In this document: piece by piece, positions 33,270 through 48,597 of the stretch
How the letters are laid out: each line of letters begins with the position of its first letter
Position numbering within the stretch: the first letter of the stretch is position 1
Origin: Raphanus sativus
Lineage: Eukaryota; Streptophyta; Magnoliopsida; Brassicales; Brassicaceae
Direction of reading: 5' to 3'
NCBI RefSeq assembly: GCF_000801105.2
Contig: NC_079511.1
Coordinates: forward strand, 20,049,792 to 20,113,791
DNA: 64,000 nt
The notes under the pieces: model-generated
Seen by the model: only the letters and a program-made list of their open reading frames with translations
Database searches by the model: none
What the model was told of the DNA's origin: nothing
Program-made: the position numbers and the translations under genes

Positions 33270-34020
33270 CTTAATGGACACACCTAACAGGCGGACCCCA
33301 CACCAATTCACCTCTCTCCTTCCCACAACTGTCCCTCTTGTCTCCTTTCTCCCATCTTGTTCCCTTTTCCCCAACCACCATCGAACTTCTTCTCCCCTTC
33401 TAAGTGAAATTGGCGATTTTAAAGTTTTTTTGAGGTAAATTTATACATTTTTCACAAAATTTTCATAATAATATACTACATATGTTCTATGTGTTATGAG
33501 TAACGAAATATATCAACGTATTGTTGTAAAAATCGTGAGAGTTTTCAAAGAAAAATGAAAAAAATGTTTGAAGAAGATTCTTGTATTGTTCTCTATTTTT
33601 AACACGGTTTTGAAAGAAAAAAACATGAAAATGGTGTTAGACGATAATGTGAGTTGTGTAACACGTTATTAGTTAAAAAAACGGATGAGAAACTAAAGTT
33701 TTAGGTAAAAACGGATGTTTTAGGTATATTGTTATGAAAAGGGATGTTTAGGGGCAATTTTGTATATTTATTCTTATTTTGCACAGTTTTAAACCATAAT
33801 AATGCATTACAATAGTGGTAGACGATATTGTGGGTTGTATAACACCCTCTTGGTCAATTAAAAGTGTTAAATCGACAAAAGCAAAAATTTATAAGAACTA
33901 CTGGAACTACTGGTATTACTAAAGTGATGCGTGTATTACTTGTATTACTAGATCGACTATGTACCTAAGATCTAAGACAACTTAGATTCTTTAAATGGTT
34001 AACTAATCATAATTTTATTT
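33270..34020. other. 5' non-coding region of the MULE transposase
   Basis: CT-rich leader-like DNA (about 33300-33410) followed by AT-rich DNA. AACTACTGG repeats near 33895 recur after the transposase at 36495-36640. A pyrimidine tract ending TTTTTTTTCAG at 34019-34029 looks like a splice acceptor just before the ATG at 34037. Confidence 0.5.
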
Positions 34021-34036
34021 TTTTTCAGGGAATTAT

Positions 34037-36476
34037 ATGGCTTCTCCTATTATAACCATATGTTTTGACTATGGAGGAAGTTACATCAAGGATGAGGCTG
34101 AGATAAAGTGGATCTCGGGAGAAAATCAAATTCACACTCTAGTGATGAAAACATATGTGGAAGATGTTACATATTCAGAATTGATCGAGTGTATATGCAG
34201 AAAGATTAAGGCAAATGGAGATGGGATGGTGAAGATTAGTTACTTCCCATTGGTATTGTATTCGAAAAAGCCATCATATATTTGGTGTGATGAAGACGTT
34301 TTGGGTTATCTCATGCAAGTAAATCATGATAAATGGAGAAGTGTTTTACATGTGGAGATCAGCAGTGACATGGATGATACATATGGTGGTATGCCGCTTT
34401 GAGGAGATGATGATGGAACTGATGATAGCTATGTTGGTATTTCTGATGGAGAGGATACTGATACCGAGGAAGATGAGACTGAGGAAGATGAGACTGAGGA
34501 AGATGAGACTCAGCAACATGGAACAGATCAGGATCATGAGATGGATGGCATGGTCACGCTTTACACAGCTGAACAACACGAAGACTTTGAGATGCATGAG
34601 AATTTAGAGCATGGGTATGAAGTAACAGAAGTCGGAATGGAAGTTGAAGCTGCAAGAGCGGGAGTTGAAGCCACAACAGTAGTAGAAGAAGAATGGGATG
34701 ATGGTCTCGATTTGGTTAAGGGTCAAGAATTCCGAACTAAGACAGCTATGCAAGTTCTAGTTCAGAGGAGTGCGCATAAGAATGGTTTTGAGTATGACAC
34801 AATTAAGTCTGATATTGGGAGATTTGTGGCAAGATGTCGAGGAGGCAAAGAAGGTTGCAAGTGGTATTTGCGTGTAGCAAAGATTAAGAATTCAGATCTT
34901 TGTACGGTTAGAACTTACATCAAGTCTCATACATGCTCAGTGGTAACTACAAGTACCCTTAGAAATAGAAGGAGAGGCACACCACAGGTTGTTGCATCTG
35001 TTTTGGGTGAAGAATATGCCGGTTGATATGACACACCAAAACCGAATGATCTGATCAGTATGGTTACCCGCAAGGTTGGTGTTGATGTATCATATCCACA
35101 TCATGGATAGGAAAAATGATGGCTGCTAATGAAGTGTGAGGTACTCCAGAAGAGAGTTTTTCTATATCTATATGCGCATGCTTAAGTTGAAGAATCCTGA
35201 CTCAGTAAGTTATGCTGAAGTGGATGGGGCGAAAATAGTTAAATATCTATTTTTTGCATTTGGAGCTTCCATAGAAGGGTTCGTAGCGATGAGAAAAGTT
35301 ATCATTGTGGATGGAACACATCTTAAGCATGTTTATGGTGGACTTATACTTGTTGCGACGGCTCAAGATCATGATCATCACCATTACCCTATTGCATTTG
35401 GTGTAGTTGTTGGTGAGAAAGATGAAAGTTGGACGTGGTTTATGAATAATTTGAGATCAGTGATATCAGATGTAGAAGGCTTGGTGTTTCTTTCAGATAG
35501 AAATGGGAGCTTGGTCAAGTCAATACGTGAGGTGTTCCCGACGGCCGCACATAGGTATCGTATCTGACATTTGTCTCAAAATGTGAAAGGACATGTATTC
35601 AACAACAAAAACGTTTGTGCAAGCAAGTTTAGGGAATGTGCACATGCTTATAGAGTGGCTGAGTTCGATGTTCTCTATGTTGCTTTTTCTAGAAAGTATC
35701 CTTCTGCTGCCGAGTATCTGGAGAAGAGTGTTGAAGTGGGAAAATGGGCAATATGTTACTTTGAAGGAGACAGATACAATGTTGACACCACCAATGCAGC
35801 AGAATCTATCAATAGTGTTCTTCGGGAAGCGAGGAAATACTTCATGCTACCGATGATTGATGTTATCATTAAGAAAATGGCGGAATGGTTTAACAAACAT
35901 AGGAAGAAGGCAGCTCAAATACCAGCCACAGAGAAGCTTGTGCCTACAGTGAAAAAGGAGTTGTCAAAAAGATGTTTGGAAGCGAGGTGTTTAGATGTGG
36001 TTGAGATAAACAGCTTCCACCTTGAGTACAATGTCAATGGTAGTGACGGAAAGGTTTATACGGTTGATTTGGCAAGACAAATGTGCAGCTGCAGGTGTTT
36101 TGATACAGACAAAATCCCCTCGTGCAGCAGCTGCTGCCAAGTTCTTGGGCATTGTAAACGACCTCCATCTACAAGACTTTTGTTCGAAATACTATACGGT
36201 GGAGCTTTGGGCGTTGGCATACTATAGGATGATTTATCATGTGCCACATCAGTCTGAATGGGTTATACCAGATGAATTTCGAGCACTGAAAGTTCTTCCT
36301 CCATTATATGATAAGAAAGGACCCACTCAGAAGCAAAGGTTTCCATTAGCCAGAGAATCTCGTGGAGAGGAAGAGGGCGAGGAAGGGGAAGGGGAAGGGG
36401 AAGGAGCAGAGGAAGGAGAGGCAGACGTTTGTATGAGTATTTTGAGTGTGCAAGTACTTCTGCAACCGCGGAGTAG
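34037..36476 (+). pseudogene. mudrA-type MULE transposase, multiply broken
   Basis: From N to C: an N-terminal plant MULE domain (34037-34390), an acidic low-complexity linker (TEEDE repeats about 34460-34510), a MuDR DNA-binding-type region (34720-35010), the MULE transposase domain (about 35200-35560) with the first Asp in IIVDGTHLKHVYGG and the second in FLSDRNGS, a later NAAESINS motif likely holding the catalytic Glu, and a SWIM-type zinc finger (CSCRCFD, about 36085-36105). Lesions include stops at 34400-34402, 35024-35026, about 35109-35111 and 35565-35567, a frame change near 36118 just inside the zinc finger, and another in the Gly/Arg-rich tail. The best tail reading ends at TAG 36474-36476. 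Confidence 0.85.
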
Positions 36477-36489
36477 CATGGGACTCTTG

Positions 36490-36650
36490 TGCTTTGAACT
36501 AGTAGGTAACTCTGAACTACTAGGAACTACTGGAACTACTATGTGTAATGTGAACTACTAGTACTGCTAGAACTACTATGTGTAATATGGACTACTAGGA
36601 ACTTCTTTGTACTACCCTGAACTACCAAAAAATACTCTGTATTACTATGT
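36490..36650 (+). repeat. Cluster of GAACTACT(A/G) words
   Basis: At least seven copies of GAACTACTA, GAACTACTGG and close variants lie directly behind the transposase. Similar words occur near 33895 and, as ATTACTA, near 38780-38900. They mark non-coding parts of the MULE. Confidence 0.5.
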
Positions 36651-36944
36651 GTTATGCATGTTTTTAAGAATTTAATTTTCTTCTTCTTATTTATTTTTAA
36701 AAGATGTATCTCGTATATTACGTCATTATATATGTCCATGCATGTGTTTATTTGTCAAAATAGACATAAAATACTCTTAAAATTTCAAGTTGGTAGAAAA
36801 CTTCTCATTTCAATAGAAAACATCCTTATACTTCCTAGTTAATGTCTTGATGGGGGAAGGCCATCATGAGATGAAATTTCAGAAAATACATGATTTTTGA
36901 ATTTTTTTCTGCCAATGTGTTATATACAAACTAAAACTGTCTTG

Positions 36945-38770
36945 TTTACATTATAAGACACTTTTTTTCTTTTTCTTTACATATTATGACACAAGTCACT
37001 TGAGGGACACATTCACGGACTCCCAAACGCAATTATGATGATTTTGCCCTCACCATGCATCATCCTTCTTCTTATTTTTCCTTTATCTTTTCTTCTGCAA
37101 TTTTTTTTTTAATTTTTACTTTTCCGATCTCTTACTCTTTTTTTTTTTCCTTCTTCGTTTCTTCTACTATTTCTTTATTTAGATCAATTTTATTTTCATA
37201 AATCTGGTTTTTCTTGTAAAATAACACTGTTGTTGCTAATCTTCTATCGCAACAGCATTTCTTCCACGGCTGCCACTGTCCACCATCGTTGCCGTTTTTT
37301 CAAGAGCTATCACCATTGCTAAGTGTGTATTGTTTAGGTCTTGTGGACAGGGGTTTGTGGATGTGGTTGTCTGGGATTTTGGAAGTGTGGATGGTGTTTT
37401 TGTGGACAAGGGGCATGTGGATGTCGTTACCAGCAAAAACGAGGTGTGGATGTGGCTGCTAGGGGTTTGCGAAGTGTGGATGTGGAAGCTGCTGTTATGG
37501 GTGGCGTGGACAGGAGAGTTGGGGTTGAAGTCTGCAGAGATGCAGTATTGAGTGGCGTAATTTTTGACAATAGAGGAGTTGCATCAAAGATAATTTTCTT
37601 CCTCCATAAGAGGCTGGGATCTGAGACACATTTTTCAAAAAAAGAAATCAAATATTGTTAGACTGCAACATAAGAGTAATGAAACTTGCATGATGACAAA
37701 GGTTTATAAGGATGACAATTTCAAACAGACACACAAATAGAGAGGTGTCTAGATGACAAATAAGATAAGATTGTAATGTCCAAACTTACCGTAATATAGG
37801 GTACAGATCCTGAGACATGCTTAACATCTCGGAATCAGCTCTAGCTGATCCATAACGGATACACTTCGATCCTAAATCACCCAAAGTAACTTCTCTAACA
37901 TCTTCGGAAGAAAGACTCCCTCTTGAAGAAACACCCAAATAGAATCGTTGTGATGATGAGGCTTGTCAATTGACTTCCTGGAATCCACTGAGAGGATTCG
38001 CGGATCCCTAATCAGAAGGTTTCTCTTCAATTACAGGTTTAGATGAAAAGATTCGGCCAACATAGCTCGTCAATGGCGGTCACAAGGAATAAAGACAATA
38101 GCTTTGTTGCAGAGTATAAGCCCAGAACGTTCATGGACGAACGAAGTGAAAGATTGGGTCAAACTGGAGATTACTTGAAAACTAGGGTTCTTAATCTTCA
38201 TCTTCTTTTTATAACTACAATTAAGACTGGTTTTAGCCATATCAATGTCGGATCAAGTAAATCGGATGTGGAGGTTGGATGGATTGGATCGAAGAGACGA
38301 CGGGTCCGAAGCTTCTCAACCGTTTGTCTTCTTCAATGTCTTGAGATTTGACGAGAAGCCCATCTTCTGATGCTTCTTTGAGAGCTTAACTGAGCTTGGA
38401 TTCATGGAGTTTCACATAGTTGTGGACTCGGTGGCTCAGAGACGATGGTCGCGAAACAGGGAAGACGATGGTTGCGAAACAGGGACAACGGTGGCTCCGG
38501 GAGGACGACGGCTCATAGTCGGTGGCTCAGGGAAGATGAGGCAGAGAGTTGGAAACCAAAATTAATTTTGAATTACAGATTTGGAACCCGAAATCAAATT
38601 AAAATTTTAATAAATAATGCAGAAAAATATTCAGTTTAAGAAGAAAATCCTACTACGAGAGAGGTGTTGAGTTGCAGGGTAATATAGACATTCAACTGAT
38701 AAAATGTGTCTCGCAAGTGGAAAGTGTCTTATTATGTTATGGTAAAGTCAAAATGTGACTCTAAAGGTAA
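36945..38770. mobile_element. Inverted-repeat element nested in the MULE, between its two genes
   Basis: The left side reads TAAGACAC, a T-rich tract, CACTTGAGGGACACATTC from about 36952. The reverse complement of the right side reads TAAGACACTTTCCACTTGCG then AGACACATTTTATC, placing the right end near 38770. The two ends therefore form imperfect inverted repeats about 1.8 kb apart. A candidate duplication (TTTTTTC) at the outer edges is too simple to trust. The interior holds a degraded host-like exon on the minus strand. Confidence 0.5.
37795..38050 (-). pseudogene. Degraded captured exon of unknown protein
   Basis: One minus-strand frame reads coherently for about 75 codons with only two stops (TAG near 38011, TGA near 37969). 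It includes FYLGVSSRGSLSSEDVREVT and KCIRYGSARADSEMLSMSQD, and ends at CGG followed by GTAAGTTTGG, a good splice donor. Codon-like composition and a donor suggest a host exon carried by the nested element. I do not recognise the protein. Confidence 0.4.
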
Positions 38771-38779
38771 TTTTTTCCT

Positions 38780-39330
38780 AAAAATATTGGTATTACTAAT
38801 TAATTTAATTTAATGTCGTTGTATTACTAAAAATGTTATAATTTGCAAAAATATTACTATGAAAAGTGAAATATTACTACTACCTTGAGTACTACTAAAA
38901 AGTAAGATAAATATCACTTTAGTATTCAAACATGTTTGTTTAATATTATCGTTTACACGTTTTAGACATGTGTATATATATATATATATATTTTATTTTT
39001 TATTTTACAAAGTGTTGACAATGTGTTACACGTTTTAGACATGTGTCTTAGGTTTATTTTTTTTATTTCATGAAGTGTTGACAATTTTTTTGTTTTAGTA
39101 ATACCTAATAAACATAGTAGTACAAATTTGCTTTCTTAGGACATGGATTGCCTTGTCTTCAATTAGATCAACCCTGCTTCAAGACAATCACACAACAAAA
39201 AGCATCCTACATAAGTTTTCCAACACATAGCATTCAAATTTTACAAACCAAAAGCAAAAAAAACATAGCATCCTACATAAGTTCACAACAAAGCCGAGAT
39301 AAATATTAAACATAGCATCCTACATAAGTT
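38780..39330. other. AT-rich spacer inside the MULE
   Basis: Contains ACGTTTTAGACATGTGT twice (near 38955 and 39030), a TA run and the phrase CATAGCATCCTACATAAGTT repeated three times between 39200 and 39330. No gene. Confidence 0.5.
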
Positions 39331-39331
39331 C

Positions 39332-42300
39332 ACTAAACCTCAGTTCTAGGCTTCTTCATGCGCCCTTCAATCTTGTCGGTGTCAGCTTCAGTGAAAGAAG
39401 AGGAAATCCACCGTGATGGTGCACTTGTCTTTGTTGTCTGTTCTGGCGTTGTAAACTACTTTGGGTCAGTAGACTTTCTCGGTCTACCCCTCGTCTTAGG
39501 AGCACTCTTCCTCACTGCCATTGTTTTAGACCTATGCTTCTCCCCTAATACGATCAGGAGCTCCCTCAGCTCCCTCAGTTCCCTTATCCACAGTAGGAGC
39601 TCCCTCATCCGTCTCATCAACAGTAGGAGCTCCCTCATCTACAACAGGAGCTTCCTCATCCGTCTCATCAACAGCAGGAGCTCCCTCATCTACAACAAGA
39701 GCTTCTTCAGTTGGCTCATCTACGGCAGAAGTTCCATCATTGCTCTTGCAAAGTGAAAGACTCCACCGTTGTTGTTTCTCTTTCTCTGTGTATTTATCAG
39801 CCTCTTCATCCTACGAAAGAACCAATCTCGTACGTGGTATCAACTTCTCTGATGATCTCCTCGTGGTTGTCTTAGTCCTACCACGTGGTGGTGTAGGAGT
39901 TTCCTTGGGTTCCTTCTCAGCCCCCTTCTCTAGTTTCTCAGCCTCCTTCTCTATTTCAACCTCTTCTTCAATCTCATTGTCGTGGTTCAGCTCAACCACT
40001 GCTGAACTTCATTGGTTTCAACATCAACTCCAGCCTCAGTTTAAGCCTCCTCTTCAATCTCATTGGATTCATTCATCTCAACCTCTTCTTGAACCTCATC
40101 TGGTTCTTTCTCAGATAATTTTTCTTTCTCAGCCTCCTTATCTTCTTGTTCTTTGTCTTCTTCAGCTTCTGCTTCAGGCTCAGGTTCTTTCTTTTCATGA
40201 GTCACAGCTTCACTTTCTTTGTCTTCTTCAGCTTCTGCTTCAGACTCCGGTTCTTTCTCTTCATGAGTCACGGCTTCACCTTCTTTGTCTTCTTCAGCTT
40301 CTGTTTCAGGCTCCGGTTCTTTCTCTTCTTCAGAACTTTTATCTTCTTTCTGAATCTCTTCAACTTGAACTTCAGCTTCAGGTTTGTTCTCTTCCTCAGA
40401 ACTTTTATCTTCCTTGTGACCTCTTCTTCACTCTCTTTCTCATATATCTTCTGACCTTGACCTCTCTGACCTTCTAGTTCTTCTACCACCTCTATATTTT
40501 CAACAATATCAGCATCTTCAGGTTTTTGGATTGTTGCGTCCACTCCATTGCTGTCATAACGCCCCCCATTCCAGTCAAATTTCATGGTTTGGTAGTCGAA
40601 ACCATCATTGTTCTCCTTCTCTCTCTCATGCTTCTTCATTTCTTTCTCAATGTCATCAAGCCTCTCTTCCATCGCCTTCTGCTTCCTAGCCCTCTTTTTT
40701 AAATGAAATTGACAATTTTCAATTTCCTTAACCCTCTTCTCCATTGCTTTCATCCTCTTAGCCCTCCTTTTTAAAACAACATGGCTTTTTTACATGACAC
40801 CAAGTCTCTTGTCCATTTTCTCCACCTTCACACACACTTCACTCAAACCAGTCATTAACCTCTCTTCAAGACCTTTCAGAACGTCCTCCACTCTATGATT
40901 AGAGGAGGATGTTTCTTCATTCAATTTTCCTTTGTCTTTCTTCTTAGGAAACTCCCTTGCAGCCACATCTAACTCATAGAGTTCTTGCCAAAAGATAGGC
41001 TTCTCCTTAACAGTCAGCCATGTGCTCCACAAACTACTCAAGCCATCTTCATTTCCATAGTCTGGCTCCCCATCCATTATGCGTGCCATGAGAGGTTCTT
41101 CATCAACCGTAGGACAAGAAAACTATTAATAACTTGAAAATTTATACCAAAACAATATCAAACACATATTTCATTCCATTTACTTTAAAAAAAACAAAAA
41201 AAAATATTCAACACATACCTTAGTTTGTCCAAGTGTGTTGTACAAATCCTCAAGAGGATAACCCTTCATGTTGTTACTTTGGAACCGCTTTTTACACATT
41301 CTCGGACACTTACTCATACAGCCTTCTACACCGTCTCTAAATCGTGATTTCAGAGCTGGAATACACTCAAATGCCAGGACTTGATTGTCAAAATAAATCA
41401 CTCAAAGCTGATTCTCGAAAGAAAAAAATCACAAGAAAAAGTAAAATTTACCTCCAAAGGAATTATGAACCCGGGAAAGTTGACAGTCTGCTTAGGTTTC
41501 CCTTTCAGATGCTTCATCACGTGAGTGATGGACCTGATAGCATCATCAAACATCAAGCGACCCCAAGGAAAGGTTTTACAAACCTCCACACCATTAACGA
41601 CTCTTAATATGAAAGAGTCAAAAGGGGCATTATACCTTCCCTTCACACTGATATTCGCGCCTAAGAAGTAAAGCACCGCCATCTTGAGTCGCTCCCCACA
41701 CGGACTCATACTCACCAACTTCTCTCTCACAGATATCAATGTTATTTCCTTATGTGAACTGAAATGCCTGTCTACAAACGCAAAGCTTCCAATCTTCTTA
41801 TACTTAGCCGGGTATTCATGGCAGTCCAATCCCGAGATGAGAGCATGCTCTCTCATTGAATACCGAATGGGCACGCCATTAACAGAAAACCAAGCTATGT
41901 CCTCTGACTCGTCTAAAGGAACAGTGCACAGTAAAAGCATCCACATACCCAGCAGCTTCAAGTTTGGTTCATCGTGCATGTGGAAAAAATGACAAAACTG
42001 AGGGTGGTTTTTAAACCACTCCCGCTCAGGCTTAAACTTAGCCTTCTTCAGGATTTTCACCGTCTCCCTCACATGGCACTTGCTCTGTATTTTACATGTC
42101 TTGGTGAACTCGGTGTTCTTGAAGTATAGCTCATCAGGTGGCAGTGGTTGACATTCCTGTAAACCAGATAAAAATTATATTTGCACTTATTTACTACGTA
42201 GATTAAGTCATATAATTTTTGTCCCAGTAGTAATAGTCATACCAGTAATACACCAATAAACAATATTTTTGAGAATAATTTACCTGAGATGACGCAGACT

Positions 42301-42483
42301 GATGATCAGTCTCATTCTCGTGTGCAGACAGATGATTAGACTCAATTCCGTGTGCTGACAGATCATCACTATCATTCCCGGTTGAAAGCTCTTCTACATG
42401 CAGCTCTTCAGCTCTTCTCTTGCGGATTTCTTTTTGTTGTTCTTATTTTGCTTCTTCTGTACACGCTTCTTACAGCCTGTCAT
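39332..42483 (-). pseudogene. DUF1985-type gene of the MULE, decayed
   Basis: Minus-strand gene model: exon 1 42483-42284, exon 2 42156-41452, exon 3 41407-41219, last exon about 41105-39332. Exon 2 holds the DUF1985 domain (for example MWMLLLCTVPLDESEDIAWF and the SGLDC and YFLGA blocks), a family I know from Brassicaceae MULE-borne genes, sometimes fused to an ULP1 protease. Exon 3 has LAFECIP and CPRMCK blocks. The last exon encodes a charged tail with Glu/Lys repeats (EEKEPE-EAEAEEDKE units at 40330-40130) and ends at TAG 39332. No ULP1 protease domain is visible. Lesions: a frame break in exon 1, a stop at the start of exon 3, an acceptor of the last exon reading CTACGG instead of CAG, and several frame changes and stops in the tail. 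Confidence 0.7.
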
Positions 42484-43509
42484 TACTTTGATTATCAAAA
42501 AACAACAAACATTCAGTTAATGCCAAAATAAATCACCAAACATTCAAACAAAATCGTCACAGTCATTAGTTTGTAATCTAAAAAGCACTCGTTCAATAAT
42601 AAAACTCCAAGCAATTAATAACTCGATCACTAAATCACAAACATTCAATCACTATATTCGGTTTCACATATCAAACATTCTATCACCAGTACAGTTAGTC
42701 TAAGTTATGGTCATAATCGACAATCATCACTACACTTTATCTCAAACCTTAAACCAAACCAATCTCTATCACCAACAAAAAAATTTCTATATTCAGTTCA
42801 CACAATTAAACCCAAATATAACACCGTCATTCTTAATCTCAAATTCATATTTAAATTCTGAAAAAAATCTGAACCTAACCGATTTTCAACCGGACCTTTT
42901 CAACCACAATCCTTTCAGACCCACAGCAAAATCAATCAAAAATTGGAGAATGAACATACCTTTTTACACGGAAGAGACTAGAACGAAAAGAGAAGATAGA
43001 AGACAAAGTCTAGGGTTCCGTAAGAAGAGGGAGAATGGAATACGACGTAAGAGAGCAGGAGCAGTTGATTCGATTAATTTTGTCGATTGTTTTGGTCGAA
43101 TCTAGGGTTACAGACGGGTTTGGGTTGGGGAAATTATGAAATCAGTGAAAGAAAAGACAAGAGGGATTAAGGGAAGACCAGAGAAGAAGCGGTGAACGCG
43201 GTGGACTTCATCATCTTCGTAGGTTCTAGGGTTTTCGGAGGAGGAGAGGAGTTGAGATAAAATGAGAAGTTGAAAACGAGACGACAAAGGGGGAAGGGAT
43301 AGTAACACGCGGGTCATCTGGGTTATAGTGGATCAGGTCAAATAGTTAGGTTGGATCTTCTAAATACTTGGTTTCATTAAGGGCAATACCGATTTTCACC
43401 ATGTTTTTTATTAAAATATAATAAAAATTATAATGTTTTTAATTGGTGGGGTAAAATAGAATGAACATAGGAGGTACTAGGGCAATCGAGAATAAAGTTT
43501 AGCTCTCTT

Positions 43510-45454
43510 TTCGGTAGCAAGAACAATTGGCTGAGCTTGTGGTGATGTTCCGATTGGGAAAGAGAGGATTATTAAAATATTTGAATTTTGGTCAGAAGTT
43601 GTACGATCGAGAAAACAACAGTAATGGATTCCATCGACATATAAAGGAGGTGGCTAAGTGGGAGGTGAAAGATAGTTGGAAGGTTATCAGGGGGAAGGAA
43701 AAGAGAGAGAGGATGAGATAAAGAAGTGGAAAAAGATGTACCGAGGTTCCAGATTTGGAGATGAATCTTTAAGCGAAATATAATTATACTATATTTACAA
43801 GTGTAGATGTTCTATTTAATAAACCGAAGGAGACTAAAATACAATCACAACTTTACAAACATAGTGAGCTAATGTCTTTATAAGCAAGTTAAGTGCCATA
43901 ATGAACCTTAAACGGTCGTAAAAGAATTATTTATAGCACTACACTAATATTGTAACACTCTAAGACACACAAACAAACAAAAATTATAACTAACACTGAC
44001 ATCTTGGCAAATAAACAAGATAAATCAAAAGTAAAAGACTTAAAACAAATATACATTCGTGAAAAGAAAAAAAATATATACATTAGTCCAAAAACTGACG
44101 GTTCTGTTGGGTTTCAGAAAACCGAGCAGGCCTAGTTTGTTTTAACAAAAAGATTAGTGGGATGATTAGAATTTGACGTTAGGAGAAAGGAGACATAAAA
44201 ATTTAATACAATTGACTAACAAATATATTAATGCATGAAACATTAATTGAACTTTGAAAATAAAGCAACATAATTTAAAATTCAGAAGTAAATTTATTTT
44301 ATGATCAAATTTCAAATGCAATTGTCAAAACATAAAATCCTCAAAAGAAAAAAAAAAAAGAACAAGTGTTCTAACTCAATAATAAACAAAACCTTCATGC
44401 TTCAAATGCAATCTCGAAACAGAAACTTAAATATTTTTCAACTATAGCACTCTCAAACTTTGAAAAAGGATAGACAAAGATATAAATAACCCATATAAAG
44501 TACATAGAATACAATAGAATAACAACAAATCCCAGCGGATTTAGCCGAACCAAAAATTTTAGTTTCCATTCACTTTTTGTTTTGAGTTTGGTTTGGTGTG
44601 AAATTCTTTTGAAAATAATTTGGTTACCAGTTCAGTTCGGTTCGGTTTGATGTGAAATGCTTTTAAGAATCAGTTTGGGCGTTTCAGATATCAATTTGGT
44701 TTGGGTTAATTATTTTGGCTTTTGTTGGTTTGGGTATGCAATTTTAGAATCTACTAAGGAACTATCAGTTTTTGTATGGATCAAATCAGATCGGTTTGGA
44801 TAGTAAAGTTATGAACTTCCTAACAACAAAAAATACGGGTCGTGTTTAGTTTTGGTTTGGTTATTTTGAATAATTCAGATGAAATATCAGTTATTTTGAA
44901 TAAAATATCGAATAATTAGGATAGTTCAGATATAAATCTCGGATTGGATTATTTTGGATAGTTGGATTAAATTATTTTAATACTTTTGGATAATTTTAGG
45001 TACTTCAAATAATTTTTAAATATATATATATATTTTTTTCATACCCATTCAACTTTTGGTTTGGTTGCGATTTTTTTATTCCAGATATAGAAATATAGAA
45101 ACTTTTAGGATTATTTGAAAGTTTCAATCTGGTTCCAGTTGACTGGTTCAGATCCGATTCCAGTTGACTAATATATATTATCTGATACATCCACATTGGC
45201 CGCTCTAGCTCAGCAGATGTTATGGACAGTAACAGTAGATGTTTCTTGCAGAAGTTCACAAGTTTACAGTTTGAAGAAATGTGTTATGAGAGGCGGAGTA
45301 ATAACCCATACAAAACACGCTTTATATACAAACGCATAAAACTATGATTCTAAATCCATTGTTATTCACTTGAATTCCACAAGCTGACACAAATGCAGAA
45401 ACATGTGGCATTCATGCATTGAATGGGTGAGAAAGGTCTGTCTTATTTCTAGTT
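43510..45454. other. Intergenic region between the MULE and TGS1
   Basis: No convincing gene. The ORF at 43527-43721 lacks any domain. The 3' UTR of TGS1 should lie in the last few hundred bases before 45455. AT-rich otherwise. Confidence 0.45.
44560..45010. repeat. G/T-rich simple-sequence drift (GGTTTGGTT / TTCGGTTTGG)
   Basis: Degenerate runs of TTTGGTT, TTCGGTT and TTTTGGATA words over about 450 bp, followed by a TA run at 45015-45030. This type of degenerate sequence is common in plant intergenic DNA. Confidence 0.5.
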
Positions 45455-48172
<2,718 letters not shown>

Positions 48173-48413
48173 TCTTTCAGGAATAGGTATCAAAACCCCT
48201 AACTCTATTATTATGAGATAAGGTCAGAGCGAGGTCAGCGAAACCGCCGCTTGAGCTAGTGTTTTTTCTTCTTGTCGGCCGCCGCTTGAGCTAGTTTAAG
48301 CGCCTCCGTTGAGGGAATTGTGTAATTGCTTCTACCGAAACGCCGCCGTTTTGGAATTGTGTTTTTTTTTTCTTTACATCGTTTTATTATTTTGGTTCAA
48401 AACTAAATATATA
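48173..48413. promoter_or_regulatory. 5' region of TGS1
   Basis: Minus-strand leader and proximal promoter of TGS1. It contains a duplicated GCCGCTTGAGCTAGT phrase (about 48246 and 48280) and ends where the small Helitron begins. No TATA box stands out. Confidence 0.4.
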
Positions 48414-48597
48414 TCTTCTATTCCATTAAAACAGGAATTGATAGATTTTATTTATCTAAGGGATTTTTATATCAAATTGTAAATTAATATTAAATACAAA
48501 TATGATTACAAAGAAAATTCAAATATAAAAACTAAATTTTCAAAAAAAAATTTAACAAAAATATACATGTTTTCTAAAAGGGCAAGTCAGAATCTAG
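48414..48597 (+). mobile_element. Short Helitron-like element (184 bp)
   Basis: Starts TCTTCTATTCCATTAAAACA after an A and ends AGTCAGAATCTAG before a T, matching Helitron A^T insertion with TC...CTAG ends. The 3' hairpin (TTTTC/AAAAG area) is weak. The start resembles known crucifer Helitron 5' ends. Confidence 0.5.

Larger units (their letters stand above)
33069..43500. mobile_element. Large MULE (10.4 kb) with perfect 9-bp target duplication and two convergent genes
   Basis: The direct repeat AGCTCTCTT flanks the element at 33060-33068 and 43501-43509. The ends are imperfect inverted repeats: the left begins GGAAAGTATTCTCCATTGAC, and the reverse complement of the right begins AAACTTTATTCTCGATTGCC. 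Order-preserving similarity continues for about 110 bp, through an ACC-ACCAA-ATT block and a TATT(A/G)CCCTTAAT block. Inside are a mudrA-type transposase on plus and a DUF1985-type gene on minus, convergent. This matches the plan of Brassicaceae MULEs that carry DUF1985/ULP-type genes (Kaonashi-like, from memory). Both genes are decayed, so it is now immobile by itself. Confidence 0.85.

Noticed and set aside
40146..40454. Phe-rich plus-strand ORF of 102 codons
   Set aside because: Shadow of the Glu/Lys repeat tail of the minus-strand DUF1985-type gene.
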